From Ruminococcus sp. UBA1409 (GTDB taxonomy: Bacteria > Bacillota > Clostridia > Oscillospirales > Ruminococcaceae), in the NCBI GenBank assembly GCA_002305045.1, contig DBPX01000015.1, positions 1 through 64,000 on the forward strand: DNA of 64,000 nucleotides, written 5' to 3'. A model generated the notes under the pieces. It was given only the letters and a program-made list of their open reading frames with translations. It ran no database searches and was not told the origin of the DNA. Of the stretch, positions 6,623-15,109 are shown piece after piece; the first letter of the stretch is position 1, and the number at the start of each line of letters is the position of its first letter. A program made the translations under genes and the position numbers.

Positions 6623-9013
6623 TTATCTCAGCTCAACTATCGTAACGCCGTCCTCGCCCTCGCCGTAGACTCCCTTTCTTGAGGACAGGACCTGCGGGTG
6701 CTTTTTAAGATGGCTTCTTACAGCGGTTTTCAAGGCTCCCGTACCCTTTCCGTGGATAATCGTCACAACTCTGTTGCCGCTCATTATCGCACGGTCGATA
6801 AAGGAATCAAGCTCATAGATGCCCTCGTCAACGGTATAGCCCCTTATGTCAAGCTCAAGCTCCGGCTTTCTTGTCGCCCTGGATTCAATCCCGGAGGAGG
6901 ACGGCTCGCTTCTTCTTTTCGGAAGCTGTCCGCCGTTGTAGGCGCTGCCGCTCTCCACCAGCCTGAGTTTTGATATATGCACCTTGGTTTTCATTATGCC
7001 GAGCTGTACAATGCAGTTCCCAGAGCCGTCCGGCAGGGATATAAGGACTCCCGATTTGTTTGAGTCCCTGATTAAGACATCGTCGCCCTTTTTTAAGGGT
7101 CTTGGCAGGACATAGCTTTCCTCTGTCAGCTTGCCGAGACCCGCAGCCTCGTCGTAGAGGCTGTTTACCGCAGAGCGGTACGACTGCCGTCTGCTTTCTA
7201 CAAGCTTTGAGAAGTCCTCCTTGTCCCTTTGCTTTTTAAGCTCCACAAGCTCGTCCATTAGCTGCTGGGAGCGCAGGCTCACCCTGTCTATAATCTCCCT
7301 AGCCTGCCGCCTTGTCCTGTCAAGCTCGGTCTGGCTTTCCAATCTAAGCCTGCTTTTTTCCTCCTCCAGCTCTGCCTTCAGCTCCTCGGAGCGGCGCTTA
7401 TACTGCTCTGCCAGACGGGCATTCTCCTCATATTCCAGCCTTGCCTGCTCAAGCCTTTTTATGACATCCTCAAAGTGAGAGGATTCCTCTCCGAGCAAGG
7501 CCCTTGCCTGCTCTATTATATCCTCGCCCAGACCGAGCTTTTTTGAAATCGCAAAGGCGTTCGACTTTCCCGGAGAGCCTATTATCAGCCTGTATGTCGG
7601 CAAAAGGGTCCTTAGGTCGAACTCGCAGGAGGCGTTTTCTACTCCAGGAGTCTCGAGTGCAAACATTTTTAGCTCCTGATAGTGGGTTGTGGTGACAAGC
7701 CTCGCCCCGGCGTCCTTAATCTTTTTAATTATAGCCACGGCAAGCGCAGCGCCCTCCACGGGGTCGGTGCCGGAGCCAAGCTCGTCTATGAGAACTAAGG
7801 AGCTTGGTCCTACTCTTTTAAGTATATCGACTATCGCCGTCATGTGCGAGGAGAAGGTGGAAAGGCTCTCCTCTATCGACTGCTTGTCCCCTATATCTAC
7901 AAGGACATCCTCAAAAACGGTTATCTTGCTGCCGTCGCTCACGGGGATGAGAAGTCCGCACATCACCATAAGAGTAAGAAGTCCGACCGTCTTTAGAGTT
8001 ACGGTTTTTCCTCCCGTATTGGGTCCCGTTATGATAAGAGCGGAATAATCGCTTCCTATCGAAAAATCAATCGGCACCACCCTTTTTTTATCAATGAGCG
8101 GATGTCTTGCCTTTTTAAGGATAATCTCGCCGTCGTCGGAAATCGTAGGCATACACGCCGACATATCTGCTCCCAGATTTGCCTTGGCAAAGTAAAGATT
8201 CAGCCTGACAAAGGCGTTATAGTCAGAGATTAGCTGCTGTGCAAAGCCTGCGCAGTCCTGCGACAGCTCCCTTATTATCCTTTGAATCTCCTCCTGCTCC
8301 TTGCCCTTTAGAATCCTTATCTCATTGTTTGCCTCGACAACCGCCATAGGCTCGATAAAATAGGTCTGACCGCTTGCCGAGGTGTCGTGTACAAGTCCGG
8401 GGACGCTGTTTTTATGCTCCGACTTGACAGGAAGGACATACCTATCGTCCCTTATGGTGACAAGGCTGTCCTGAAGATAGCTTTTTGCCGAGGAGGAGCG
8501 TATCATGCTGTCAAGCGTCTCCTTGATTCTCTGACCGGCTAAGGCGAGCTTTCTTCTTATCGCTGAAAGCTCAGGGCTTGCACTGTCGGAAATCTCGTCC
8601 TCGGATATAACGGCGCCCAGTATTTTCTGACTTAGCCATCTGTTGTCAAACAGCTGTTCAAAGAGGTAATCAAGCTCGAAATCCTCCTCAAACTGCCTTC
8701 TCCACGCCATAAGAGCCTCTGTCTGGCTTAGAAGCCTTGAAACATCCAAAAGTTCCCTTAGGCTAAGCTCCGAGCCGTTTAAGGCTCTTTTTGCTATTAC
8801 TGCGCCGTCCGGCAGGTTCATAAAGACCGGGCTTCCGAACCTTGCGGACATATTAAACGCCGCAAAGACCTTATTGACCTCGGCTCTGACCTCGTCAAGC
8901 TGGCTGGAGGGCTGAATGCTCAAGGCGAGCCTCTTTGACGCCTCGTTTGAGCAGCGCTCTGCCAGCAGCTCCAGAATTTTATGTAGCTCAAGTGTTATAT
9001 ATTCTTCCCTCAT
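6623..9013 (-). CDS. mutS2: Endonuclease MutS2
   Basis: This is a MutS-family ATPase with a C-terminal Smr nuclease. In Gram-positives MutS2 acts on recombination intermediates and, in Bacillus, on collided ribosomes. The N-terminal clamp region is followed by Walker A GPNTGGKT (330-337), Walker B 'LVLIDELGSGTDP' near 405-417, a long coiled coil (about 520-630) and the Smr domain with 'LDIRG' and 'HGKGTGALK' at the C-terminus. At 796 residues it is typical. It is the last gene of the phoH-ybeY-era-yqzL-recO-mutS2 series, 16 bases after recO. Confidence 0.96.
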   Translation of the reverse strand: MREEYITLELHKILELLAERCSNEASKRLALSIQPSSQLDEVRAEVNKVFAAFNMSARFGSPVFMNLPDGAVIAKRALNGSELSLRELLDVSRLLSQTEALMAWRRQFEEDFELDYLFEQLFDNRWLSQKILGAVISEDEISDSASPELSAIRRKLALAGQRIKETLDSMIRSSSAKSYLQDSLVTIRDDRYVLPVKSEHKNSVPGLVHDTSASGQTYFIEPMAVVEANNEIRILKGKEQEEIQRIIRELSQDCAGFAQQLISDYNAFVRLNLYFAKANLGADMSACMPTISDDGEIILKKARHPLIDKKRVVPIDFSIGSDYSALIITGPNTGGKTVTLKTVGLLTLMVMCGLLIPVSDGSKITVFEDVLVDIGDKQSIEESLSTFSSHMTAIVDILKRVGPSSLVLIDELGSGTDPVEGAALAVAIIKKIKDAGARLVTTTHYQELKMFALETPGVENASCEFDLRTLLPTYRLIIGSPGKSNAFAISKKLGLGEDIIEQARALLGEESSHFEDVIKRLEQARLEYEENARLAEQYKRRSEELKAELEEEKSRLRLESQTELDRTRRQAREIIDRVSLRSQQLMDELVELKKQRDKEDFSKLVESRRQSYRSAVNSLYDEAAGLGKLTEESYVLPRPLKKGDDVLIRDSNKSGVLISLPDGSGNCIVQLGIMKTKVHISKLRLVESGSAYNGGQLPKRRSEPSSSGIESRATRKPELELDIRGYTVDEGIYELDSFIDRAIMSGNRVVTIIHGKGTGALKTAVRSHLKKHPQVLSSRKGVYGEGEDGVTIVELR

Positions 9014-9029
9014 ATTCCTCTACCATACT

Positions 9030-9797
9030 TTAATCTGTTTTTTCCTCATAGGAGTCTGTGCTCTTGTAAAATTCCAGCGTCTTAAAGCTCCTTCCAAGCT
9101 GGATATTAGCATACCTTTCGGTGATTAGGGAAAGCTCCTCAAGATGCTTTTTTGATATCCTGAAGGAAAAAATCCTCTCCATATCCGACAGGGCGATAAA
9201 TCTAAGCGCATGAAGCAGCACGCCGTCTAGTATTGCACACCTTGTCATATCACGCTTTGAGCAGCACCGTGAGCAGTAGAGCCTGCCCTCCGCCATGTCA
9301 AACACCATGTCGCCGTCCTCATATTTATAGCATTTACAGCAGCCTATAAGATTTGGGACGAGGCCTATCTCACTCATGAGTCTTAGCTCAAAGACGGGCT
9401 TTAGGAGCCTGTGGCTTCGCTCCTTGACCTCAAGATAGTGCAGGGTGTTCAAAAACAGCCTCAAAACATCTGCGCTTTGCTGCTCCCCGGTGCCGGTATA
9501 AATTGTCAGCTCGCTGAAATAAAGGGCAAGAGACAGCCTTGATATATCCAATCGGACAGAGTAAAAGCTCCTTATAAGCTCACTGCTGTTTAGAAAGTAG
9601 ACGCCCGTCCTGCTCCTTTCAAGGCAAAGGCTGCCGTAGGAATAAAGCTGGGATATCGCTGCGTTTTTGGCATTCTGCTTCCTTACGCCCCTTGCTCTTA
9701 CCTCCAGAACTCCCTGCTCAGCCGTCAGCACGGTGAGCCACTTGTCGTTCTCACCCGCAGGGCGCTCCCTTATCACAAGTCCCTTTATTGTCAGCAT
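9030..9797 (-). CDS. recO: DNA repair protein RecO
   Basis: RecO anneals single-stranded DNA and, with RecR, loads RecA in the RecF pathway. The N-terminal OB-fold is seen in 'RERPAGENDKWLTVLTAEQGVLEVRARGVRK'-type sequence (first 40 residues, described not quoted further). The helical domain carries a zinc-binding cysteine cluster (CCKC ... CSRCC, about residues 153-183). At 255 residues it is of usual size. Its start lies inside the yqzL reading frame. The era-yqzL-recO order is conserved in firmicutes. Confidence 0.93.
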   Translation of the reverse strand: MLTIKGLVIRERPAGENDKWLTVLTAEQGVLEVRARGVRKQNAKNAAISQLYSYGSLCLERSRTGVYFLNSSELIRSFYSVRLDISRLSLALYFSELTIYTGTGEQQSADVLRLFLNTLHYLEVKERSHRLLKPVFELRLMSEIGLVPNLIGCCKCYKYEDGDMVFDMAEGRLYCSRCCSKRDMTRCAILDGVLLHALRFIALSDMERIFSFRISKKHLEELSLITERYANIQLGRSFKTLEFYKSTDSYEEKTD

Positions 9798-9882
9798 AGC
9801 TCTTACCGTCCTGCTTTTTCTTATATTCCAGATAGTCCTTTATCTTTCCTGTTTTATAAAATCTAAGCCATAGCTCGTCCAT
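9751..9882 (-). CDS. YqzL-like small protein
   Basis: This is a 43-residue frame starting MDELWLRFYKTGKIKDYLEY, which resembles the YqzL family (Trp, then Phe-x-x-Thr-Gly and a Tyr-Leu pair). YqzL proteins sit between era and recO in Bacillus and many clostridia. Its function is unknown. The ATG at 9882 has a GGTGAT-type binding site. The last 47 bases overlap recO in another frame, which suggests translational coupling. Homology is judged from pattern and synteny. Confidence 0.7.
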   Translation of the reverse strand: MDELWLRFYKTGKIKDYLEYKKKQDGKSYADNKGTCDKGAPCG

Positions 9883-9934
9883 ATAATCACCGCTATTAGC
9901 TTTTGCCGCAGAGCGGCTAATATGTGTGGAAAAA

Positions 9935-10846
9935 TCAGTCGCTTGAAAGACCGAAATTCTTTATTAGCCCCTCACGGTTTCGCCAGCCCTCCTTGACCTT
10001 TACCCAGAGCTGAAGATTGACCTTTATCATGAAGAAGCGCTCGATGTCCTCCCTGGCGAGCTGACCCACCTTTTTGAGCATCGCTCCGCCCTTTCCTATC
10101 ACGATGCCCTTGTGCGACTCCTTCTCGCAGTAGATGACGGCGGTTATGTCCATTATCCCCTCGCCCTGACGGTTGTCACGCTCGCTGAGGGACTCTATCC
10201 CGACTGCTATACCGTGCGGGACCTCCTTTGAAAGAAGCTCCAGCAGCTTTTCTCTTATCATCTCGGAGATTAAGACTCTTTCAGGCTGGTCGGTAAACTT
10301 ATCGTCGGGAAAATAGTGAGGACCCTCCTTGGAGTAGCGCAAGATAATCTCCAAAAGCCGGTCCAGCCCGTCAAGGCTTAATGCGCTGACGGGAATACAC
10401 TCATCAAAGGGATAAAGCGAGGAATACTCCGCTATCACCGGCAGAATCATATCCTTTTTCTCAAGAAGGTCGATTTTGTTTATAATAAGAAGCGCCGGCG
10501 CTCCCGACTGACTTAACGACCTTATAAGCTCTCTTTCAGCCTCGTTGGGCTTTTTTTGAGCGTCCGCAACCAGCAAAACGCAGTCGACAGAGCCGAGCGA
10601 GCTTCCTATAGCCTTTAGCATATGCTCTGACAGCCTGTCCCTCGAGCGGTGCATACCCGGTGTGTCTATAAAGACATACTGGACCTCGTCACGGGTCAGA
10701 ACGCCGGTTATCTTTGTCCTTGTGGTCTGCGGCTTTGAGCTGACCGCCGCAATTTTCTCCCCCACCAGGGCGTTCAAAAGAGAGGACTTTCCCACATTGG
10801 GACGCCCTAAAATCGTGACGAAAACATTTTTCCCGGCTCCTGCCAT
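9935..10846 (-). CDS. era: GTPase Era
   Basis: Era binds 16S rRNA near the 3' end and checks 30S assembly. It shows G1 GRPNVGKS (14-21), G3 'DTPG', G4 'NKID', and a C-terminal KH domain with 'IGKGGAMLKKVG'. At 303 residues it is normal. The ATG at 10846 is chosen because GGGAGGT stands eight bases upstream. An in-frame ATG at 10861 would place that binding site inside the gene. ybeY ends just upstream, a conserved pairing of rRNA maturation genes. Confidence 0.96.
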   Translation of the reverse strand: MAGAGKNVFVTILGRPNVGKSSLLNALVGEKIAAVSSKPQTTRTKITGVLTRDEVQYVFIDTPGMHRSRDRLSEHMLKAIGSSLGSVDCVLLVADAQKKPNEAERELIRSLSQSGAPALLIINKIDLLEKKDMILPVIAEYSSLYPFDECIPVSALSLDGLDRLLEIILRYSKEGPHYFPDDKFTDQPERVLISEMIREKLLELLSKEVPHGIAVGIESLSERDNRQGEGIMDITAVIYCEKESHKGIVIGKGGAMLKKVGQLAREDIERFFMIKVNLQLWVKVKEGWRNREGLIKNFGLSSD

Positions 10847-10864
10847 GCTTTTACCTCCCATGCG

Positions 10865-11353
10865 TTATGCCTTGCCTTCATCAAGACCCAGCCTTGAAAC
10901 TACTCTTCTTTCGCAGGCTCTCATGGCGCTTGTCATTTCGCCGTCCTCGTCGGGATGGTCGTAGCCAATCAGATGAAGCGTTGAGTGTATTACAAGGAAC
11001 GAAACCTCCCTTTTAAGGGAGTGGCCAAGCTCCTTTGCCTGCTCCAAGGCTCTTTCGGTGGAGATAATTATATCTCCCAGGGAGTAACAGCCGGTGTCTT
11101 TATTAAGCTCGAACTCACGGTTATCAGCCATCGGGAAGGAAAGAACATCAGTACAGGAATCAATCCCCCTGAAATCACGGTTTATCTCCCTTATTTTTTC
11201 ATTGCCGACAAAGGATATGCTTATTTCACAGCTTTCATTATAGCCGCCCTCCTCAAGAGCCGCCCTGCAGCAGCTCCTTAGAAGCCTTTTAAGCCTTAAA
11301 TCAAGCCTAAGAAGGCTCTGCATATTCAAAAAGGAAATTTTAAGCCTTCTCAT
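10865..11353 (-). CDS. ybeY: Endoribonuclease YbeY (rRNA maturation factor)
   Basis: YbeY is a zinc-dependent RNase-fold protein for 16S rRNA 3' processing and ribosome quality control. The zinc triad lies in HSTLHLIGYDH (H123, H127, H133), preceded by 'DVLSFPM' and 'LGDIIIS'. At 162 residues the length is usual. It overlaps phoH by 14 bases and is followed by era. Confidence 0.95.
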   Translation of the reverse strand: MRRLKISFLNMQSLLRLDLRLKRLLRSCCRAALEEGGYNESCEISISFVGNEKIREINRDFRGIDSCTDVLSFPMADNREFELNKDTGCYSLGDIIISTERALEQAKELGHSLKREVSFLVIHSTLHLIGYDHPDEDGEMTSAMRACERRVVSRLGLDEGKA

Positions 11354-12320
11354 GGCGCTTTCTCATCCTTTCGCTGTTATACACCTCGTATGCCTTCACG
11401 ATGTCCTGAACCAGCCTGTGCCTGACGACATCCTTCTCGCTGAAATAGTTGATCCCGATGTCCTTAATCCCCTTTAAGACCTTTACAGCCTCGATGAGTC
11501 CCGATTTTCTGGGGTCGGGGAGGTCTATCTGTGTGATGTCCCCCGTTATTACCATCTTGGAGTTAAAGCCGAGTCTTGTTAGAAACATCTTCATCTGCTC
11601 CGGGGAGGTATTCTGAGCCTCGTCAAGAATTACAAACGCCTCATCCAGCGTTCTTCCCCTCATATAGGCAAGAGGCGCAACCTCTATGCTCCCACGCTCC
11701 TGCAGCTTCGAGAAGGACTCCGCACCAAGCATCTCAAACAGAGCGTCGTAAAGCGGCCTAAGGTAAGGGTCAACCTTGGTCTGAAGGTCTCCGGGAAGAA
11801 ATCCCAGCTTCTCCCCCGCCTCGACTGCCGGTCTTGTAAGAATGATTTTTGTGATATCGTGCGCCCTTAGCGCCTTTACAGCCATCGACACCGCCAGGAA
11901 GGTCTTTCCCGTTCCAGCCGGACCGACTCCGAAGGTTATCGTATTTTTGTCTATCATGTCGATGTAGTGCTTCTGACCAAGGGTCTTTGGCTTTATTATC
12001 TTTCCTGTGGAGGTTACGCATATCCCGCCGTCCGAAAGGGCTGCTATCTCCTCGCCGGCTGCCTCGCCTGCCATCGAAAGTATATACCTGACCTGCTGAA
12101 GGGTGATATCGTCCCCGTTCTCAGCTATCCTAAGAAGCGACTCTATGCAGGAGTACGCCCTGTCGACATCCTGCTGACTGCCTGTTATCTTTATGTCAGA
12201 GCCTCTTGTTATAACCGTCACCCCAAGCTCATCCTGTATGAGCCTAAGGTTTTCGTCATAGCTGCCGAAAAGATTGACAAGATGGTTCATATTTGTAACG
12301 ACCAGAGATTTTTCTGCCAT
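11340..12320 (-). CDS. phoH: PhoH-family ATPase
   Basis: This is a PhoH-like P-loop ATPase, predicted to act in RNA metabolism because it is regularly linked to ybeY and era. A KH-like N-terminus is followed by Walker A GPAGTGKT (133-140) and Walker B 'AFVILDEAQN' near residue 230. At 326 residues it is typical. It is the first gene of its operon, with a predicted promoter at 12370-12398. Confidence 0.93.
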   Translation of the reverse strand: MAEKSLVVTNMNHLVNLFGSYDENLRLIQDELGVTVITRGSDIKITGSQQDVDRAYSCIESLLRIAENGDDITLQQVRYILSMAGEAAGEEIAALSDGGICVTSTGKIIKPKTLGQKHYIDMIDKNTITFGVGPAGTGKTFLAVSMAVKALRAHDITKIILTRPAVEAGEKLGFLPGDLQTKVDPYLRPLYDALFEMLGAESFSKLQERGSIEVAPLAYMRGRTLDEAFVILDEAQNTSPEQMKMFLTRLGFNSKMVITGDITQIDLPDPRKSGLIEAVKVLKGIKDIGINYFSEKDVVRHRLVQDIVKAYEVYNSERMRKRHEKA

Positions 12321-12369
12321 TTTACATTCCTCTTTCCCGATAAAACGCTCAATTTGTCCCTTGGATATA

Positions 12370-12398
12370 ATTATAGCAGATTTCTTCGGTCAATTCAA
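12370..12398 (-). promoter_or_regulatory. Predicted vegetative promoter of the phoH-ybeY-era operon
   Basis: Read on the minus strand, TTGAAT (12398-12393) and a perfect TATAAT (12375-12370) are 17 bases apart, 50 bases ahead of the phoH start. Confidence 0.7.
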
Positions 12399-12464
12399 TA
12401 ACCCTATATGGGTTTTCTTGGTCGCTTTGAGGATTTTAAAGCCGGATTCGTCACAAAATCAGAC

Positions 12465-13661
12465 TTACTGGGACTCTGGCAGGCTGTCGCTTATCTTTCT
12501 TTTTACAAACAGGGGGCTTTCCCTCCCTATATTTCCCCTCAGCCTGTAGCTTACAGTGAGGTAAAGGCTTCCTCCCCTTAGCTCGTAGGATTCTTTCTTT
12601 TCGAGAATCTCGGCGTCCTTTAGCATATTTGTCTCGTAATTATAGAGTTTGTCCTCAAGAACCTCCGCAGCCTCCTCAATAGAGTAGCTTATGCTGCTGC
12701 TCTCCACCCTGACATACTTCTCAGTCATAATCCCTATCGGCAGGGGGATGCCGAAAAGCCTTATAGGCTGGCTGTAGGAGTCTATAGCCGAGGAGCCTGA
12801 CTCAATCCTTTCTCCCGGGAGCGGGATGTTATACTCAAAGAAGCTAAGATATCTTTTGTAGACCGGGTCCTTTACAGCATCTATGCTGTCATAGAGCGGC
12901 TGCTCTAAGGTGACGCTCTCGGTGTATTCCGCTATGATGTCCGCTATTGCGTGGACATAGTAAGCCTGACCGTTCGGATTCTCTATTATCCCGCTGACCA
13001 AAAGCTCACCCTTTTTGACCGGGCTTCCTATCAGCGCTGAAAGCTCGCCTACCAGCACGCTGGCCTTTAGTATCTGACCGTCCTTGTCGGAGACTATGTT
13101 GCAGGGTATCCTCCTTTCCCTGGTTTGAGCCTTTTCGTCTGACATGCTCACGCTGACGCTGACCACCGACCCGGTCGAGCCTATTGAAGCCCAGGCGACC
13201 GAGCCGGACGCCTTTAGAAGCTCGGTCTCAAGCTTGATTAGATTAAGACCTGGGATGTAGGCTCCGGCGTGAAGTCCGTTGTTTGAAAGTATCTGTCTGA
13301 TTTGCTCCTCCTCCTGCGGCGACGGGGCTCCGACTATCCTGATTTTCATTGCTATATTTGACATATACAGGCATAAAATTGCAGAAATCAGCGCTCCTGC
13401 GGCTATTCCGTATCTTTTTAAATACCCCCTTAGCTTAGTTAGGAGTCCTCTCTCCCTGGTTATTTCAGCCGACCAGCCGTTTTCTTGGCAGATAGAAAGT
13501 GCGGCATTCTTTTTTCCAAAAGGGAGTCCTAAAATTACCGACTCGCCCTGAGTCCTGATATATAGGATTTTTTTAAGGGAGGTAATCTCTCTTAGCACTC
13601 TTTCAGGCTCTAGGCTGTCGATTCTCAGCTCCAGCATTCCAAGAAGGTCATACACCGTCAT
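12465..13661 (-). CDS. yqfD: Sporulation protein YqfD
   Basis: YqfD is a forespore-engulfment-stage membrane protein of endospore formers, under sigma-E control in Bacillus. The sequence has a cytoplasmic N-terminal domain, one membrane helix (about 84-103), and a long extracytoplasmic part containing the 'LSNNGLHAGAYIPGLN' POTRA-like region and family C-terminus. At 398 residues it is normal. It overlaps yqfC by 4 bases, the conserved arrangement, and lies upstream of the phoH operon as in other clostridia. Confidence 0.92.
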   Translation of the reverse strand: MTVYDLLGMLELRIDSLEPERVLREITSLKKILYIRTQGESVILGLPFGKKNAALSICQENGWSAEITRERGLLTKLRGYLKRYGIAAGALISAILCLYMSNIAMKIRIVGAPSPQEEEQIRQILSNNGLHAGAYIPGLNLIKLETELLKASGSVAWASIGSTGSVVSVSVSMSDEKAQTRERRIPCNIVSDKDGQILKASVLVGELSALIGSPVKKGELLVSGIIENPNGQAYYVHAIADIIAEYTESVTLEQPLYDSIDAVKDPVYKRYLSFFEYNIPLPGERIESGSSAIDSYSQPIRLFGIPLPIGIMTEKYVRVESSSISYSIEEAAEVLEDKLYNYETNMLKDAEILEKKESYELRGGSLYLTVSYRLRGNIGRESPLFVKRKISDSLPESQ

Positions 13662-13918
13662 TTTGCGCCCTCCCTCCTAAAAAGCTCCACCGACTTTATC
13701 CTGCCCCTTATCTGGCAGGAGTTATTTATATAGTTTTCAACCGTCATTTCCTCTCCCCAGACAATAATCTCGAGTCCTCCCGACTTTATTCTTATCATAA
13801 TCTCGTTGCACTCGCACACCGTACTGATATTTTCTATGAGCAGCCAGCCGTCTCCGCAGATGGTGACATACGGCTCGGCTTTTGACGCTCCCCTGCCGAC
13901 AAGCTTATTAAGGTCCAT
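13658..13918 (-). CDS. yqfC: Sporulation protein YqfC (YabP/YqfC family)
   Basis: This is an 86-residue YabP-family beta-rich protein. The marks are 'PYVTICGDGWLLIENISTVCEC' (written as two halves around residues 16-37) and 'IWGEEM'-like family end 'EIIVWGEEMTVENY'. It is needed for normal spore formation, with unknown biochemistry. It overlaps yqfD by 4 bases. The start ATG at 13918 is supported by the family start; the binding site ahead of it (GGTAAAAAG) is weak. Confidence 0.9.
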   Translation of the reverse strand: MDLNKLVGRGASKAEPYVTICGDGWLLIENISTVCECNEIMIRIKSGGLEIIVWGEEMTVENYINNSCQIRGRIKSVELFRREGAK

Positions 13919-14033
13919 CAGCTTTTTACCTATCCCTTCTTAAATATTTGTCCAGTTAATTATACTGCCGCAAACATGCTCATAGAATGGATTATGAAAA
14001 TATCGGTCAGGCTATTTAGGGAGGGATGCGTCC

Positions 14034-15095
14034 TTGAAAATAAAAAAGCTTATAGGCTCGCTGTCAGAATACCTCTGGGCGGCGCTTACTCTTGCGGCAA
14101 TTGCAGTCTCGATAGACTGCATTGACAGCGTTAAGGAGGCTGTTATCGACTCTGTAAGAGTCTGCGTATATAACATTATGCCATCTTTGTTCGCAGCCTG
14201 CGTTATAACCACGGCGGCGCAGAGGCTGGGGACTCTTGAGCCTCCCTTAAGAGGGCTGAAAACAGACTCAGCTGTGGTATTGGCCATGATTTTAGGAAAT
14301 CTCGGAGGCTATCCCATCGGCGCAAGACTTTTAAAGGAGCTTCTTGACGGCGGCAGGCTCTCCAAAAGGGACGCCGAAGCCGCTCTTGCCTTCTGCTTTT
14401 CGCCCGGACCGGCCTTTTGCTTCGGAGTCATAGGAGGCTGTGTGTTTAAAAATCCTGCGATGGGCGGAATCCCGTATTTTAGCATTACTGCGGCAAATTT
14501 TATACTCTTTCTCTTTCTTAAAAGGCGTTTTCAAAGCCACGGCGGGAAAGGGGACGGCTCCGGCAAAAAAGCGTCCTTCAGCGAGGTCATGACCTCCTCG
14601 GTGCTTTCCTCCGCAAACGCAATGCTTGCAATATGCTCCCAGATTGTATTCTTCTCGGTGCTCACCGGGATATTAAAAAGGCTTCTCCCCGGAATCGAGT
14701 CCCTGCCGCTTATAGAGCCTATTTTGGAGATTTCAAGGCTCTGTGAGCTAAGCTATAGCGGCATACCCTCGGTTTTGGAGGTTACCTCGCTTTTGGCAAT
14801 GGGCGGACTCTGCGTCTGGATGCAAATAGCGGGAATTGCCTCTGGCAGCTTCCCCATCAGGCTGTTTGTAGCCTCAAGGCCGGTTATTATGCTTCTGGCG
14901 TCGGCTATATCAATGCTTCTATATCCTTTATTTGCGGGTCTTGCACCCTCGGTCAGCGTATTCAGCCGCAGCCTGTCTGTCCATAAAAACGCCTGGATTC
15001 CCATTTTATGCATAGCCGGGATGGTGTTTATCTCTATAAGCTATACAAAAGGACGCAAAAAGAGCCGGCAGGATATACCCATGCCGGCTAGATAA
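14034..15095 (+). CDS. YlbJ-like sporulation integral membrane protein
   Basis: This 353-residue polytopic membrane protein has about eight hydrophobic segments. It carries the nucleoside-recognition/gate-domain motif 'GNLGGYPIGARLLKEL' near residue 87, the hallmark of YlbJ (the spore cortex-related membrane protein SpoIVH). A second gate-like half lies near 200-300. The start is a TTG at 14034 preceded by GGGAGGG; the nearby ATG at 14026 runs into a stop after three codons. It is the only plus-strand gene inside a 40-kb minus-strand block and is divergent from yqfC. Assignment to ylbJ itself, rather than a relative, is probable. Confidence 0.75.
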   Translation: MKIKKLIGSLSEYLWAALTLAAIAVSIDCIDSVKEAVIDSVRVCVYNIMPSLFAACVITTAAQRLGTLEPPLRGLKTDSAVVLAMILGNLGGYPIGARLLKELLDGGRLSKRDAEAALAFCFSPGPAFCFGVIGGCVFKNPAMGGIPYFSITAANFILFLFLKRRFQSHGGKGDGSGKKASFSEVMTSSVLSSANAMLAICSQIVFFSVLTGILKRLLPGIESLPLIEPILEISRLCELSYSGIPSVLEVTSLLAMGGLCVWMQIAGIASGSFPIRLFVASRPVIMLLASAISMLLYPLFAGLAPSVSVFSRSLSVHKNAWIPILCIAGMVFISISYTKGRKKSRQDIPMPAR

Positions 15096-15109
15096 AGCAT
15101 ATTTTAAAA

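Noticed and set aside
12400-12424. Terminator at the end of yqfD
   Set aside because: The AACCC/GGGTT stem is only five base pairs and its T-rich side is on the wrong strand.
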